A stretch of 64,000 nucleotides of DNA, taken from Palsa-883 sp035486355 (GTDB lineage Bacteria; Pseudomonadota; Alphaproteobacteria; Acetobacterales; Acetobacteraceae). Below, piece by piece: positions 27,946-35,760 of the stretch (positions within the stretch are counted from its first letter, which is position 1; every line of letters begins with the position of its first letter). The notes below the pieces were generated by a model. That model was not told where the DNA came from. It did no database searches and saw only the letters and a list, made by a program, of their open reading frames with translations. The stretch covers positions 14,260-78,259 of the forward strand of contig DATHNE010000008.1 of assembly GCA_035486355.1 (NCBI GenBank). Direction: 5' to 3'. The translations under genes and the position numbers were made by a program.

Positions 27946-28641
27946 CTATCGCACTTGCGGCGTCATAGTTGGCATCCGATCGCCTTGCCATTCCAGTCGC
28001 CACAAACTGCCTTGGCGAAGATTCAGCACGAGGTCGGGCCGAAACGCCACGAGGCAGGTCCCTCCAGCGTGGCGGGCAGAGGGATCGATGACGCCATTGC
28101 TGTCCAGCTCTTTACGCAGACGCAACGCCAATGCCTGCCCCGCGGGGTAGGCGCGCGCCGGGTCCGCTGGAAGTGCGCGTTCGGCAGCCCGGTCGGCCGC
28201 GCGGAAATCATGAAATGGCCCGACGAAGTCTGCGATCAGCTCGGCATAGTCGGTCACGTTCTCGAAGCGCCCGATCGCCTCAAGTTCGCGGGTGAGATGG
28301 TAGGATACGTCGCCGAGACACATTTCCACATCGAAGGCGCAATACCAGGCGCCGCGATCATCGCCGTTGAATCGATTGCCGCCTGGTCGCGTATGCGCGA
28401 ACGCAGCATTGATGAAAGTATGGCCGGCGCGCCCGAAAACGAGCTCGCGAGGATCAAGGTCGGGCAAGCCAAACTCCTGCGCTTGGAGGCGGCCATTGGT
28501 GACGCTCTCCAGATCGGCGAGATCGTCGAATGCGCGCTGATTTGCGGCAAGCGGCAAGAGGACGGGCTCCTTGAGCCGGCCCGTTGAGATCAAACGGATC
28601 GTGTCGCGCTGGGTGAGCTCGATCGTGGGCAACGGCCACAT
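27946..28641 (-). CDS. RES-domain toxin (NAD+ phosphorylase family)
   Basis: 231 residues. The RES domain spans about residues 70-215: HTRPGGNRFNGDDRGAWYCAF carries the conserved arginine, and DVEMCLGDVSYHL the conserved glutamate. Known RES toxins deplete NAD+ by phosphorolysis. The protein is longer than the common 150-residue form, with an extra N-terminal 65-70 residues (TIELTQRDTIRLISTGRLKE). Its ATG directly abuts the antitoxin stop (TGAATG), which implies tight translational coupling. Assignment rests on motifs and the adjacent Xre protein. Confidence 0.8.
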   Translation of the reverse strand: MWPLPTIELTQRDTIRLISTGRLKEPVLLPLAANQRAFDDLADLESVTNGRLQAQEFGLPDLDPRELVFGRAGHTFINAAFAHTRPGGNRFNGDDRGAWYCAFDVEMCLGDVSYHLTRELEAIGRFENVTDYAELIADFVGPFHDFRAADRAAERALPADPARAYPAGQALALRLRKELDSNGVIDPSARHAGGTCLVAFRPDLVLNLRQGSLWRLEWQGDRMPTMTPQVR

Positions 28642-28989
28642 TCAGAGGCCGCCGCGAAGCGCATCGATATGGCGTCGGACCTCCAGCATCTTCGGAATGC
28701 CGCCATTGATGAGAATGTCGAGCGGCCGCTGCCCGGCGTAGAGCGGGTCCTTGTTCGGCAACCGGATCCATTCGTCGGACAGCGGCTCTGAAAACAGCAG
28801 ACGCAGGCCTTTGAAGATCCCGACGTGAGCGCTGACGCGCGTTAGCGTATCCTGCGACAAAGCGCCGCCGGCCCGCTCTCCCTTCTTCATACGGAACCAT
28901 GTTCGCTCGGCGACATCGCCCAGCGGGGCGCAGGCCTCAGCGCTGGTCAGATGCCAGATTTCTGCGAGCCTCAGAACGCCATCGATCAC
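28642..28989 (-). CDS. Xre/MbcA/ParS-type antitoxin
   Basis: 115-residue partner of the RES toxin. The N-terminal part is a helix-turn-helix-like region (WHLTSAEACAPLGDVAERTWFRMKKGER read in two blocks around residue 20) and the C-terminal 50 residues are the DUF2384 toxin-binding domain (LSDEWIRLPNKDPLYAG, then GQRPLDILINGGIPKMLEV). Such proteins neutralise the toxin and repress their own promoter. It is transcribed first. A pair of palindromes lies 106-143 bases upstream of the start. Confidence 0.8.
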   Translation of the reverse strand: MIDGVLRLAEIWHLTSAEACAPLGDVAERTWFRMKKGERAGGALSQDTLTRVSAHVGIFKGLRLLFSEPLSDEWIRLPNKDPLYAGQRPLDILINGGIPKMLEVRRHIDALRGGL

Positions 28990-29094
28990 GGCTGGTGTTA
29001 GACGGTGCCGCGTCGCCGGATCAGCCAGGCTCAGGCGACCGGATGGGGACCGGGATCAACCGCCGGACGGATGGGTGGGGCGGGACCGCGCATG

Positions 29095-29132
29095 ACTGCC
29101 TCTTGGCAGTCAATGTGCTGCCAAGAGGCAGT
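29095..29132. promoter_or_regulatory. Paired palindromes upstream of the Xre-RES genes (operator candidate)
   Basis: TGCCTCTTGGCA (29097-29108) and TGCCAAGAGGCA (29119-29130) are each TGCC-N4-GGCA dyads, and together they form a perfect 15-bp inverted repeat with an 8-base spacer. The centres are 22 bases apart, about two helical turns. This fits an operator for a dimeric repressor such as the Xre antitoxin. A hairpin terminator is the alternative. Confidence 0.45.
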
Positions 29133-29486
29133 TACCTCAAGGAGTGTCGCAACAGCACCGCGCGCGCTCCCTGTATCCCTGGAACGCCGGCGCAAGCGCA
29201 CGATTTTGGACAGATCGTGTGGTGACCCCAAGAAGGCCAAGGGCCACAACGGACCGCGAAGGTCGGGGGCAAGTCATGGGTGCGGCGGATGGCAGGAATG
29301 TTCGATGCGCTTCGCGCGGGCGCCATCATCGTCGCTGCCATCGCGGCACGGCTGAAGCACTCCCCCGCTTCGTGGCCCTTCGTGGTTCTCCGCCTTCGTA
29401 GTGAATCCTTGCAAGATATCCACAACCCCAGCCCTTGGGGTGGCCGCAGGGGCCCACTCAGCCCTCCCCAGCCACCAGAAGAAGGC

Positions 29487-29516
29487 TTGACACAAGAGCG
29501 CGCCGGCCCTTTCTAA
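29487..29516 (+). promoter_or_regulatory. Possible sigma70 promoter for tRNA-Trp/secE/nusG
   Basis: TTGACA at 29487-29492 is a consensus -35 element; 18 bases later TTCTAA (29511-29516) is a weak -10. A transcript would begin near 29523, about 80 bases before tRNA-Trp. The stretch 29133-29486 holds no gene that I can support. Confidence 0.4.
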
Positions 29517-29603
29517 CGCCCCCTGCGCAACGGGCACCCGAGCACACTGTCACCTGGCTTTTGATTAGGGCGGCATCTGTGGCCGGATGCCGATCCGCCG
29601 TGC

Positions 29604-29680
29604 AGGGGTGTAGCTCAATTGGCTAGAGCGCCGGTCTCCAAAACCGGAGGTTGGGGGTTCGAGACCCTCCACCCCTGCCA
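29604..29680 (+). tRNA. tRNA-Trp (anticodon CCA)
   Basis: The cloverleaf is complete: acceptor AGGGGTG pairs with CACCCCT, D-arm GCTCAATTGGCTAGAGC, anticodon arm CCGGT-CTCCAAA-ACCGG with CCA anticodon, and T-arm GGGGGTTCGAGACCCTC, with GCCA encoded at the 3' end. It reads UGG. It precedes secE-nusG, the classical bacterial arrangement. Confidence 0.97.
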
Positions 29681-29736
29681 GTCGGGCGCAGGTGGTTGCG
29701 GCGCGTGGGATTTCAGGCAAGTCGGAGTGGTGAAGC

Positions 29737-29931
29737 GTGGCGTTTGATCCAGTCAAATTCGTGCGGGACGTGCGGACGGAGGTGGGGCGTGTCACCTGGC
29801 CGTCTCGCAAGGAGACCCTGGTGACCACGGGCCTGGTGTTCGCCATGGTCACGTTGTCAGCGCTGTTCTTCTTCTTCGTCGATCAGATCATCGGCCTTGG
29901 CGTCCGAACGTTGTTCGGCGTCGGCGGCTGA
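29737..29931 (+). CDS. secE: Preprotein translocase subunit SecE
   Basis: 64-residue single-span SecE that clamps SecY in the SecYEG channel. The amphipathic helix motif VRTEVGRVTWPSRKETL leads into the membrane helix VFAMVTLSALFFFFVDQIIG. Start is GTG at 29737 (MAFDPVKFVRD). It lies 57 bases behind tRNA-Trp and 13 bases ahead of nusG. Confidence 0.95.
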   Translation: MAFDPVKFVRDVRTEVGRVTWPSRKETLVTTGLVFAMVTLSALFFFFVDQIIGLGVRTLFGVGG

Positions 29932-29944
29932 ACGGGAGCGAGTG

Positions 29945-30475
29945 ATGGCCAAGCGTTGGTATGTCGTGCACGTCTATTCGGGCTTCGAGAAGAAGATCGC
30001 CCAGCAGTTGAAAGAGCAGGCGGCCCAGAAGGGGCTGGCGGACCAGATCGATGAGGTGCTGGTGCCATCCGAGAACGTGGTGGAACTGCGGCGCGGCCAG
30101 AAGGTGAACGCCGAGCACAAGTTCTTCCCGGGCTATGTGCTGGTGAAGATGGAGCTGACCGACGAGGCCTGGCACCTGGTGAAGGACACGCCAAAGGTCA
30201 CCGGCTTCCTGGGCAGCCGCAACAAGCCCAGCCCGATCAGCGAGGCCGAGGCCGAGCGGATCATGAAGCAGACCCAGGAAGGGACCGAGCGGCCGCGTCC
30301 GTCGGTGCTGTTCGAGGTGGGCGAGCAGATCCGGGTGGCCGACGGACCGTTCACCAGCTTCAACGGGACGGTCGAGGAAGTCGACGAGGAGAAGGGCCGC
30401 GTGAAGGTCAGCGTCTCGATCTTCGGCCGGTCCACGCCGGTGGAGCTGGAGTACAGCCAGGTCGAGAAGGTCTAA
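29945..30475 (+). CDS. nusG: Transcription termination/antitermination protein NusG
   Basis: 176-residue NusG. The NGN domain begins AKRWYVVHVYSGFEKKI and includes FFPGYVLVKMEL; the C-terminal KOW domain is FTSFNGTVEEVDEEKGRVKV. It binds RNA polymerase and Rho or ribosomal S10. The ATG at 29945 gives the canonical start. The normal follow-on genes rplK and rplA are missing; an unrelated gene begins 146 bases downstream. Confidence 0.97.
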   Translation: MAKRWYVVHVYSGFEKKIAQQLKEQAAQKGLADQIDEVLVPSENVVELRRGQKVNAEHKFFPGYVLVKMELTDEAWHLVKDTPKVTGFLGSRNKPSPISEAEAERIMKQTQEGTERPRPSVLFEVGEQIRVADGPFTSFNGTVEEVDEEKGRVKVSVSIFGRSTPVELEYSQVEKV

Positions 30476-30621
30476 GCGCCCACAGGGACGTCACCCAGCC
30501 GGGCAAGGCGCTCACAAAATCATGTGTCTACGCGTGCGGAGACTGGCGCGCTGATGCTGATTTGCAAGGATTCGACGGTATCTTCCCCACCGGTTTCAAC
30601 GCCGGTGCGTGGAGGGACGCG

Positions 30622-30864
30622 ATGCTGGCTTCATTACCAACACCGGGCCGGCCGAGCCGCCGGGTCTCCGATATGGTGCTGCGCACGTTCGAATATGCCT
30701 GCGCGATGCGTAACCTGAAGACCGCGGCGATGCTGCTGGCGGTGCTGGAGGATTTGCACAAACGCCGGGTCAGCCGTTTCGGTGGCGATCGGCGAAAGGG
30801 CGGCGGCGAGCTGAGCGCGGCGATGGCGCGGCTCGATCAGGTGAAGGCTGAACGCGCGGTCTAG
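30622..30864 (+). CDS. Small hypothetical protein
   Basis: 80 residues from MLASLPTPGRPS. The ATG at 30622 has GGAGGG at 5 bases. The core is helical (VSDMVLRTFEYACAMRN, then LKTAAMLLAVLEDLHKRR) and ends in a basic, glycine-containing tail (GGDRRKGGGEL). It may be a small soluble helical protein. I do not recognise a family. Single gene between nusG and the monooxygenase. Confidence 0.6.
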   Translation: MLASLPTPGRPSRRVSDMVLRTFEYACAMRNLKTAAMLLAVLEDLHKRRVSRFGGDRRKGGGELSAAMARLDQVKAERAV

Positions 30865-30938
30865 GCACTGGCCGCGCGGCTTGACGCGCCAGCGGTCCTA
30901 CTGCCCAGTAGCACACGTGTGTGCCGGGGAGCGGGACG

Positions 30939-32138
30939 ATGAAATTCGGCATTTTCTACGAACTGCAGCTGCCACGGCCGTGGGGGCCGGATGACGAGCG
31001 GCAGCTCTATCAGAACGCGCTGGATCAGGTGGAGCTGGCCGACAAGTGCGGCTACGACTACGCATGGGAGGTCGAGCACCACTTCCTTGAGGAATACTCG
31101 CACTCGCCAGCGCCGGAAGTGTTCCTGGGTGCGGCCAGCCAGCGGACGAAGAACATCCGTCTCGGCCACGGCATCGTGCAGCTCACCACCAATCCGCCGC
31201 AGCGCGTGGCGGAACGGATTGCGTGCCTGGATCTGGTCAGCAATGGCCGCGTGGAGATGGGCACCGGCGAGTCGGCATCGATCACCGAGCTAGGCGGTTT
31301 CGACCGCGATATGGAGACGAAGCGCGAGATCTGGGAAGACGCGATCCGCTGCATCATTCCGATGTTCCAGGACAAGGGCGTCGAACTCGACACCAAGTGG
31401 CACAAGATGCCGATGCGGAATGTGCTCCCGAAGCCGGTGCAGAAGCCGCATCCGCCGCTGTGGGTGGCATGCTCGCAACTGGAAACGATCGAGATGGCGG
31501 GCCGGCGCGGCATGGGCGCGCTGGGATTTCAGTTCCTGTCGGCTGATGCGGCGCATGCCTGGGTCCACGCGTATTATAATGCGTTCACGAAACGGCAGGA
31601 AAAGCTGGCGGATTATCAGACCAATCCGAACATCGCGCTGGTGAGCTACTTCATGTGCGCGGAGACGGATGAGGAAGCGCGGCGGCGCGCCGATGGCGCG
31701 ACGTTCTTCCAGTTCGCGCTGCGCTACTACGGAGCGAGTTCGGGGCGGAAGCGGCCCGATCCATACACCGTGAACATGTGGGTCGAATACAACAAGTGGA
31801 AGCGGGAGAACCCGGATCAGGCGGCGCGGGCGCTGTCGGGCGGGTTGATCGGGTCGCCCGAGACGCTGCGACGCAAGCTGCGGCGATTCCAGAGTTCCAA
31901 TATCGATCAGGTGATTCTGCTGAACCAGGCGGGGAAAAATGCGCATGCGCATATTTGTGAGAGTCTGGAGCTGTTCGCGAAGGAAGTGATGCCGGAGTTC
32001 CATGCTGCTGAGGTGGAACATCAGGAATGGAAGCGGAAGGTGATGAGCCGGGAGATCGAGCTGGAGGAGATTGACACCCAGCCGTTCCGGGACCGGTACG
32101 GGGCGAACTCACCGCAGGTGCGCGTCGCCGCACAGTAG
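30939..32138 (+). CDS. Luciferase-like (LLM class) flavin-dependent monooxygenase
   Basis: 399-residue TIM-barrel protein of the bacterial luciferase-like superfamily, which uses reduced FMN (or F420) and oxygen. It opens MKFGIFYELQLPRPWGPDD, then EVEHHFLEEYSHSPAPEVFLG, RLGHGIVQLTTNPPQRVAERI and GRVEMGTGESASITELGGF. The start at 30939 follows GGGGAGCGGGA. The C-terminus has an extra 50 residues rich in glutamate. No flavin reductase gene is adjacent; substrate unknown. Confidence 0.88.
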   Translation: MKFGIFYELQLPRPWGPDDERQLYQNALDQVELADKCGYDYAWEVEHHFLEEYSHSPAPEVFLGAASQRTKNIRLGHGIVQLTTNPPQRVAERIACLDLVSNGRVEMGTGESASITELGGFDRDMETKREIWEDAIRCIIPMFQDKGVELDTKWHKMPMRNVLPKPVQKPHPPLWVACSQLETIEMAGRRGMGALGFQFLSADAAHAWVHAYYNAFTKRQEKLADYQTNPNIALVSYFMCAETDEEARRRADGATFFQFALRYYGASSGRKRPDPYTVNMWVEYNKWKRENPDQAARALSGGLIGSPETLRRKLRRFQSSNIDQVILLNQAGKNAHAHICESLELFAKEVMPEFHAAEVEHQEWKRKVMSREIELEEIDTQPFRDRYGANSPQVRVAAQ

Positions 32139-32280
32139 CATTGTCGCCGGCGCATGACCCGCGCGCAAAGTGTCACTCCTGCGCGAGCCACACACTCTGA
32201 ACCTGAAGCAGCCATGTTTTCGCCACCCGCGCGCACCTAGGCTTTTGGGGTCGAATGAGCCTCAAGGTCAGGAGTGCGTG

Positions 32281-32391
32281 ATGCTGCGAATTATGTGGCT
32301 GCTGCTTGGATTGGCTGTCGTCACCGTCCCACTGGGCGGATGCATCGTCGATGAACATGGCAGCCACCACTGGTGGGGCTGGCATCATTGA
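32281..32391 (+). CDS. 36-residue histidine-rich lipoprotein
   Basis: A very short secreted protein: signal helix MLRIMWLLLGLAVVTVPL, lipobox LGGC with Cys21, then a mature tail of only 16 residues, CIVDEHGSHHWWGWHH. AGGAG lies 6 bases before the ATG. The tail holds five histidines and three tryptophans, which could bind metal at the membrane surface. I have no family name. Its size puts it below most automatic gene-calling limits. Confidence 0.6.
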   Translation: MLRIMWLLLGLAVVTVPLGGCIVDEHGSHHWWGWHH

Positions 32392-32429
32392 AGCTGGGTT
32401 ATTTGTATTGATAGCGGTCATAGTTGTCT

Positions 32430-32486
32430 CCCCTCCGCTCTTTCGTCGTGGCCGGACTTAACCCGGCCGTGACGGAGAGAGGGGGG
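32430..32486. repeat. Dyad repeat, GTGGCCGG family, copy 1
   Basis: An imperfect inverted repeat: CCCTCCGCTCTTTCGTCGTG and GGCCGG on the left, CCGGCCGTGACGGAGAGAGG on the right with a short loop. The right arm matches 43698-43714 (CGGCCATGACGGAGAGG) with one change. It sits directly behind the histidine-rich lipoprotein and before the convergent hisN stop, so it may also end transcription. Confidence 0.6.
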
Positions 32487-32494
32487 TCGGAAAG

Positions 32495-33280
32495 TCAGCC
32501 AGCCAGCCGCGCGATCGCCGGGTCCAGCAGCGCCGGGTCGCCGACCGCCAGCACACGGCCGTCACCATCCGGGCGCAGCGGTGCACCAGACCAATCCGTG
32601 ATGCGCCCGCCGGCGCCCTCGATCACCGGTACCAGCGCCGCCCAGTCCCACAGCTTCATGGTGACCTCGGCGATCACGTCGATATGCCCGAGCGCCAGCA
32701 GCCCATAAGCGTAGCAATCGCCGCCCCAGGACACACGGCGCACCGAATCAGCCAGTTTCTGCCAGCGCGGCATATCGCTCCCGAGCATCCCGGGGCCGGT
32801 GCAGGACAGCTCGGCCTCGGCCAGCATGGGGCAGGGGCGGCAGCCGGGGCGCCCGCCCATCGGGCCACGGAACAGCGTCTTGCGGCCGGTGGCGCCGATC
32901 CAGCGTTCGCCCGTCACCGGCTGGTCGATCACACCCAGGATCGGTTTGCCGTCCTCCAGCAGCGCGACCAGCGTGCCGAACACCGGTCGGCCAGTGATGA
33001 AGGCACGCGTGCCGTCGATCGGGTCCAGCACCCAGCAGAACCGCGCCTCTGGCCGGTCGCGGCCGAATTCCTCACCCAACACGCCGTGATCCGGAAAGCG
33101 CTCGGCCAGCATCGCGCGCATGGCTTGCTCGGCGCTGCGGTCGGCGATGGTGACCGGGCTGTGGTCAGTCTTCAAGTCGGCCGCCAATGGCGCGCGGAAG
33201 AATGGCCGGATGACCGCCCCCGCGACATCGGCGGCCGCCTCGGCGGCGGCGATCAAAGGATCGAGGGCGTCGTCGGTCAC
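32495..33280 (-). CDS. Inositol monophosphatase family phosphatase, HisN-like
   Basis: 261-residue Mg2+-dependent phosphatase. It shows the family signatures GEEFG, WVLDPIDGTRAF (metal ligands) and WDWAALVPVIEGAGGRITDW. The spacing and the RPEARFCWVLDPIDGT context match the histidinol-phosphatase (HisN) branch used for step nine of histidine synthesis in alphaproteobacteria. Other IMPase activities are possible. It follows the anchored cytochrome c gene in the same direction. Confidence 0.82.
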   Translation of the reverse strand: MTDDALDPLIAAAEAAADVAGAVIRPFFRAPLAADLKTDHSPVTIADRSAEQAMRAMLAERFPDHGVLGEEFGRDRPEARFCWVLDPIDGTRAFITGRPVFGTLVALLEDGKPILGVIDQPVTGERWIGATGRKTLFRGPMGGRPGCRPCPMLAEAELSCTGPGMLGSDMPRWQKLADSVRRVSWGGDCYAYGLLALGHIDVIAEVTMKLWDWAALVPVIEGAGGRITDWSGAPLRPDGDGRVLAVGDPALLDPAIARLAG

Positions 33281-33299
33281 GCGGCCCTCCTGCGGTGGA

Positions 33300-33956
33300 T
33301 CAGGACTTCTTCGGGGCCTCGGCGGCGGGCGCGGCCGGAGTCGCCGGCGCGGCCGGAGCGGCGGCGGGTGGAGCCGCGGCAGGCGCCGCCGGAGCCGCGG
33401 CCGGCGCGGCCTCTGGTGCGGGCAGCGCCACCGGGTTCGGCGACAGCGACCGTAGGTAGGCGATCACGTTCGCCCGGTCCTTGGCGCTTGGGATCCCGGC
33501 GAACGTCATGCGGGTGCCCGGGGCATACTGGCTGGGCTTGAACAGCCACTCGTTCAGTGCCTCAAACGTCCAGGGCTGGCCTTTGAACTTCTGCAGCGCG
33601 TCGGAGTAGTTGAAGCCCTGCTCATGATCGTGCGGCCCGCCGACCACGTTGTACAGGTTTGGACCAACAGCCGGCCGGCCGCCTTGGTTGAAGGTGTGGC
33701 AGGCGACGCAGATCTTCTTGGTATATGCCTCGCCCGCGGCAGGGTCGGCGCCGGCCAGCAGTGGCGACACCGGCGGCAGTGGGGCGGGCTTCGCTGCCTC
33801 GGCACTCGGCGCGGCGGCTTCAGTCTTGATCGCCAGGGCGGGTTTGCTCGGCGGGATCTCGGTCACCAGGTTGTCGCCAATCAGGCCGGTGAGGAAGAAG
33901 ACAATGCCCACCACAAGGACGGCGGCAATGCCCTTGTTGACGTCCATGCTATCCAT
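33300..33956 (-). CDS. Membrane-anchored cytochrome c (CycM/c552 type)
   Basis: 218 residues with an uncleaved N-terminal helix (GIAAVLVVGIVFFLTGLIG), a Pro/Ala linker, and a class I cytochrome c domain with heme site CVACH (Cys83, Cys86, His87) and distal Met in PGTRMTFAGI. The alphaproteobacterial CycM proteins pass electrons from the bc1 complex to the aa3 oxidase, whose genes are at 9.7-17.5 kb. The C-terminal 45 residues are a low-complexity Ala/Pro tail beyond the cytochrome fold. Start MDSMDVNKG at 33956; Met4 is an alternative. Confidence 0.88.
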   Translation of the reverse strand: MDSMDVNKGIAAVLVVGIVFFLTGLIGDNLVTEIPPSKPALAIKTEAAAPSAEAAKPAPLPPVSPLLAGADPAAGEAYTKKICVACHTFNQGGRPAVGPNLYNVVGGPHDHEQGFNYSDALQKFKGQPWTFEALNEWLFKPSQYAPGTRMTFAGIPSAKDRANVIAYLRSLSPNPVALPAPEAAPAAAPAAPAAAPPAAAPAAPATPAAPAAEAPKKS

Positions 33957-34138
33957 GCGACCTGACTTCTCCGCCTTGATCGTTCGACACAAACCAGCAC
34001 GTCCGCGTCCCGTTGCACGCGGGCGTGCGCCTTCATAAGGTGCGGGGCACCATAGGCAAACCACCCAGACCCTTCAACCCGTCCCCGCCCCTTTCGGACC
34101 CACTTCGCACCGGCTTTTCCCATCGTGAATCGCATCTC

Positions 34139-34882
34139 ATGACCCCCATCGTCGTCATCCCGTCCCGCATGGCGTCCACCAGGCTGCCGGGCAAGCCGTT
34201 GGCCGATATCCATGGCAAGTCGATGATCGTGCACGTGCTCGACCGCGCGCGGGAGGCGGATATCGGGCCAGCCGCAGTGGCCTGTGGCGATCCCGAGATC
34301 GCCGAGGCGGTGCGCGCGGCGGGCGGCACCGCGGTGATGACCGATCCGTCGCTGCCGCGCGGATCCGATCGCGTGCATGCGGCGCTGGCGGTGCTCGATC
34401 CGCAGGGGCGGTACGACGTCGTGGTGAACTTGCAGGGCGACCTCCCAACCATACCGTCGGTCTATCTGCGCGCCGTGCTGACGCCGCTGGCCGATCCGGC
34501 GTTCGACATCGCCACGCTGGTGGCACCGATCACCTCGGCGGAGGAAGCGGCGGCGCCATCTGTGGTGAAGGCGGCCTGCGCGTTCGATCATGGCCGCGCG
34601 GTGTCGCCGGCGCTGTATTTCTCCCGCGTGGCGATCCCATGGGGGGAAGGACCGCTGTGGCACCACATTGGCATCTATGCGTTCCGCCGCGCGGCGCTGG
34701 CGCGGTTCGTCTCACTGCCGGAAGCCCCGCTGGAGCGGCGCGAAAGCCTGGAACAACTGCGCGCGCTCGAAGCCGGCATGCGCATCGCATGCGTGCGGGT
34801 AGAGCATGCGCCGTTCGGCGTGGATACAGCCATCGACCTCGAGCGGGCGCGTGAGATTCTGCGCCAAGGGATGCCGACATGA
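34139..34882 (+). CDS. kdsB: 3-deoxy-manno-octulosonate cytidylyltransferase
   Basis: 247-residue CMP-Kdo synthetase, which activates Kdo for lipopolysaccharide core synthesis. The nucleotide-binding start IVVIPSRMASTRLPGKPL, TDPSLPRGSDRVHAAL, VVNLQGDLPTIP and GIYAFRRAALARFV are all present. The ATG at 34139 begins at the canonical strand; 42 further upstream codons are open but proline-rich. It overlaps pheA by four bases (ATGA). Divergent from the cytochrome c gene. Confidence 0.93.
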   Translation: MTPIVVIPSRMASTRLPGKPLADIHGKSMIVHVLDRAREADIGPAAVACGDPEIAEAVRAAGGTAVMTDPSLPRGSDRVHAALAVLDPQGRYDVVVNLQGDLPTIPSVYLRAVLTPLADPAFDIATLVAPITSAEEAAAPSVVKAACAFDHGRAVSPALYFSRVAIPWGEGPLWHHIGIYAFRRAALARFVSLPEAPLERRESLEQLRALEAGMRIACVRVEHAPFGVDTAIDLERAREILRQGMPT

Positions 34883-35727
34883 GCAGCGTGATCGCGTTCC
34901 AGGGCCAGCCCGGCGCCTATTCGGACCTGGCCTGCCGAGTAGCCTATCCCGGCATGACCACCCTGCCCTGCGAGAGCTTCGAGGCGGCGATCGAGGCGGT
35001 GCGCGAAGGACGCGCACAGCTCGGCATGCTGCCATGTGAGAACAGCTTGGCCGGACGCGTGCCGGACATCCACTACTTGCTGCCCGGATCGGGGCTGTAC
35101 GTGGTGGGCGAACATTTCCACCGTGTGGAGCACTGCCTGCTGGCACCGAAGGGGGCGACCATCGCCGGGCTGAAGCGGGTGCACTCGCATCCCGTGGCCT
35201 TGGACCAGGTGCGTCGCCTGCTGCGCGAGCTGGGCGTGACGGCTGTTGTGCAGGCGGACACCGCGGGCGCGGCGGGGATGGTCGCACAGTGGAACAACCG
35301 CGAGGATGCGGCGATCGCGTCGTCACTGGCCGCGGAGATCTACGGGCTGGAAATCCTGCGCAGCAACGTCGAGGACGCGGCGCACAACACGACCCGATTC
35401 TACGTGATGGCGCCAAAACCCTCGATGCCCGATCCGGCAACGCCGAATCTGATGACGACGTTTGTGTTCCGTGTGCGGAACGTACCGGCAGCGCTGTACA
35501 AGGCGATGGGTGGGTTCGCGACCAATGGCGTGAACCTGACCAAGCTGGAGAGCTACATGATCGCCGGCCAGTTCGTTGCGACACAATTCCTGTGCGATGC
35601 TGATGGGCATCCGGAACATCCCGCGATGCGGCGCGCGCTCGAAGAACTGACATTCTTCTCGACCGAGGTGCGCGTGTTGGGAGTTTATCCCGCGGCACCA
35701 TTCCGGCTGACGCACGGCGCAGATTGA
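34879..35727 (+). CDS. pheA: Prephenate dehydratase
   Basis: 282-residue monofunctional prephenate dehydratase, which makes phenylpyruvate for phenylalanine. The catalytic domain starts VIAFQGQPGAYSDLAC and includes the Thr-Arg-Phe motif (NTTRFYVMA); the ACT regulatory domain follows with NGVNLTKLESYMIAGQF, including the ESYM phenylalanine-binding region. No chorismate mutase domain is fused. It overlaps kdsB, so the two share a transcript despite unrelated roles. Confidence 0.93.
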   Translation: MSSVIAFQGQPGAYSDLACRVAYPGMTTLPCESFEAAIEAVREGRAQLGMLPCENSLAGRVPDIHYLLPGSGLYVVGEHFHRVEHCLLAPKGATIAGLKRVHSHPVALDQVRRLLRELGVTAVVQADTAGAAGMVAQWNNREDAAIASSLAAEIYGLEILRSNVEDAAHNTTRFYVMAPKPSMPDPATPNLMTTFVFRVRNVPAALYKAMGGFATNGVNLTKLESYMIAGQFVATQFLCDADGHPEHPAMRRALEELTFFSTEVRVLGVYPAAPFRLTHGAD

Positions 35728-35760
35728 GGCTGTAAAGGAGCGTCACTGCGTGCGTCGCGC

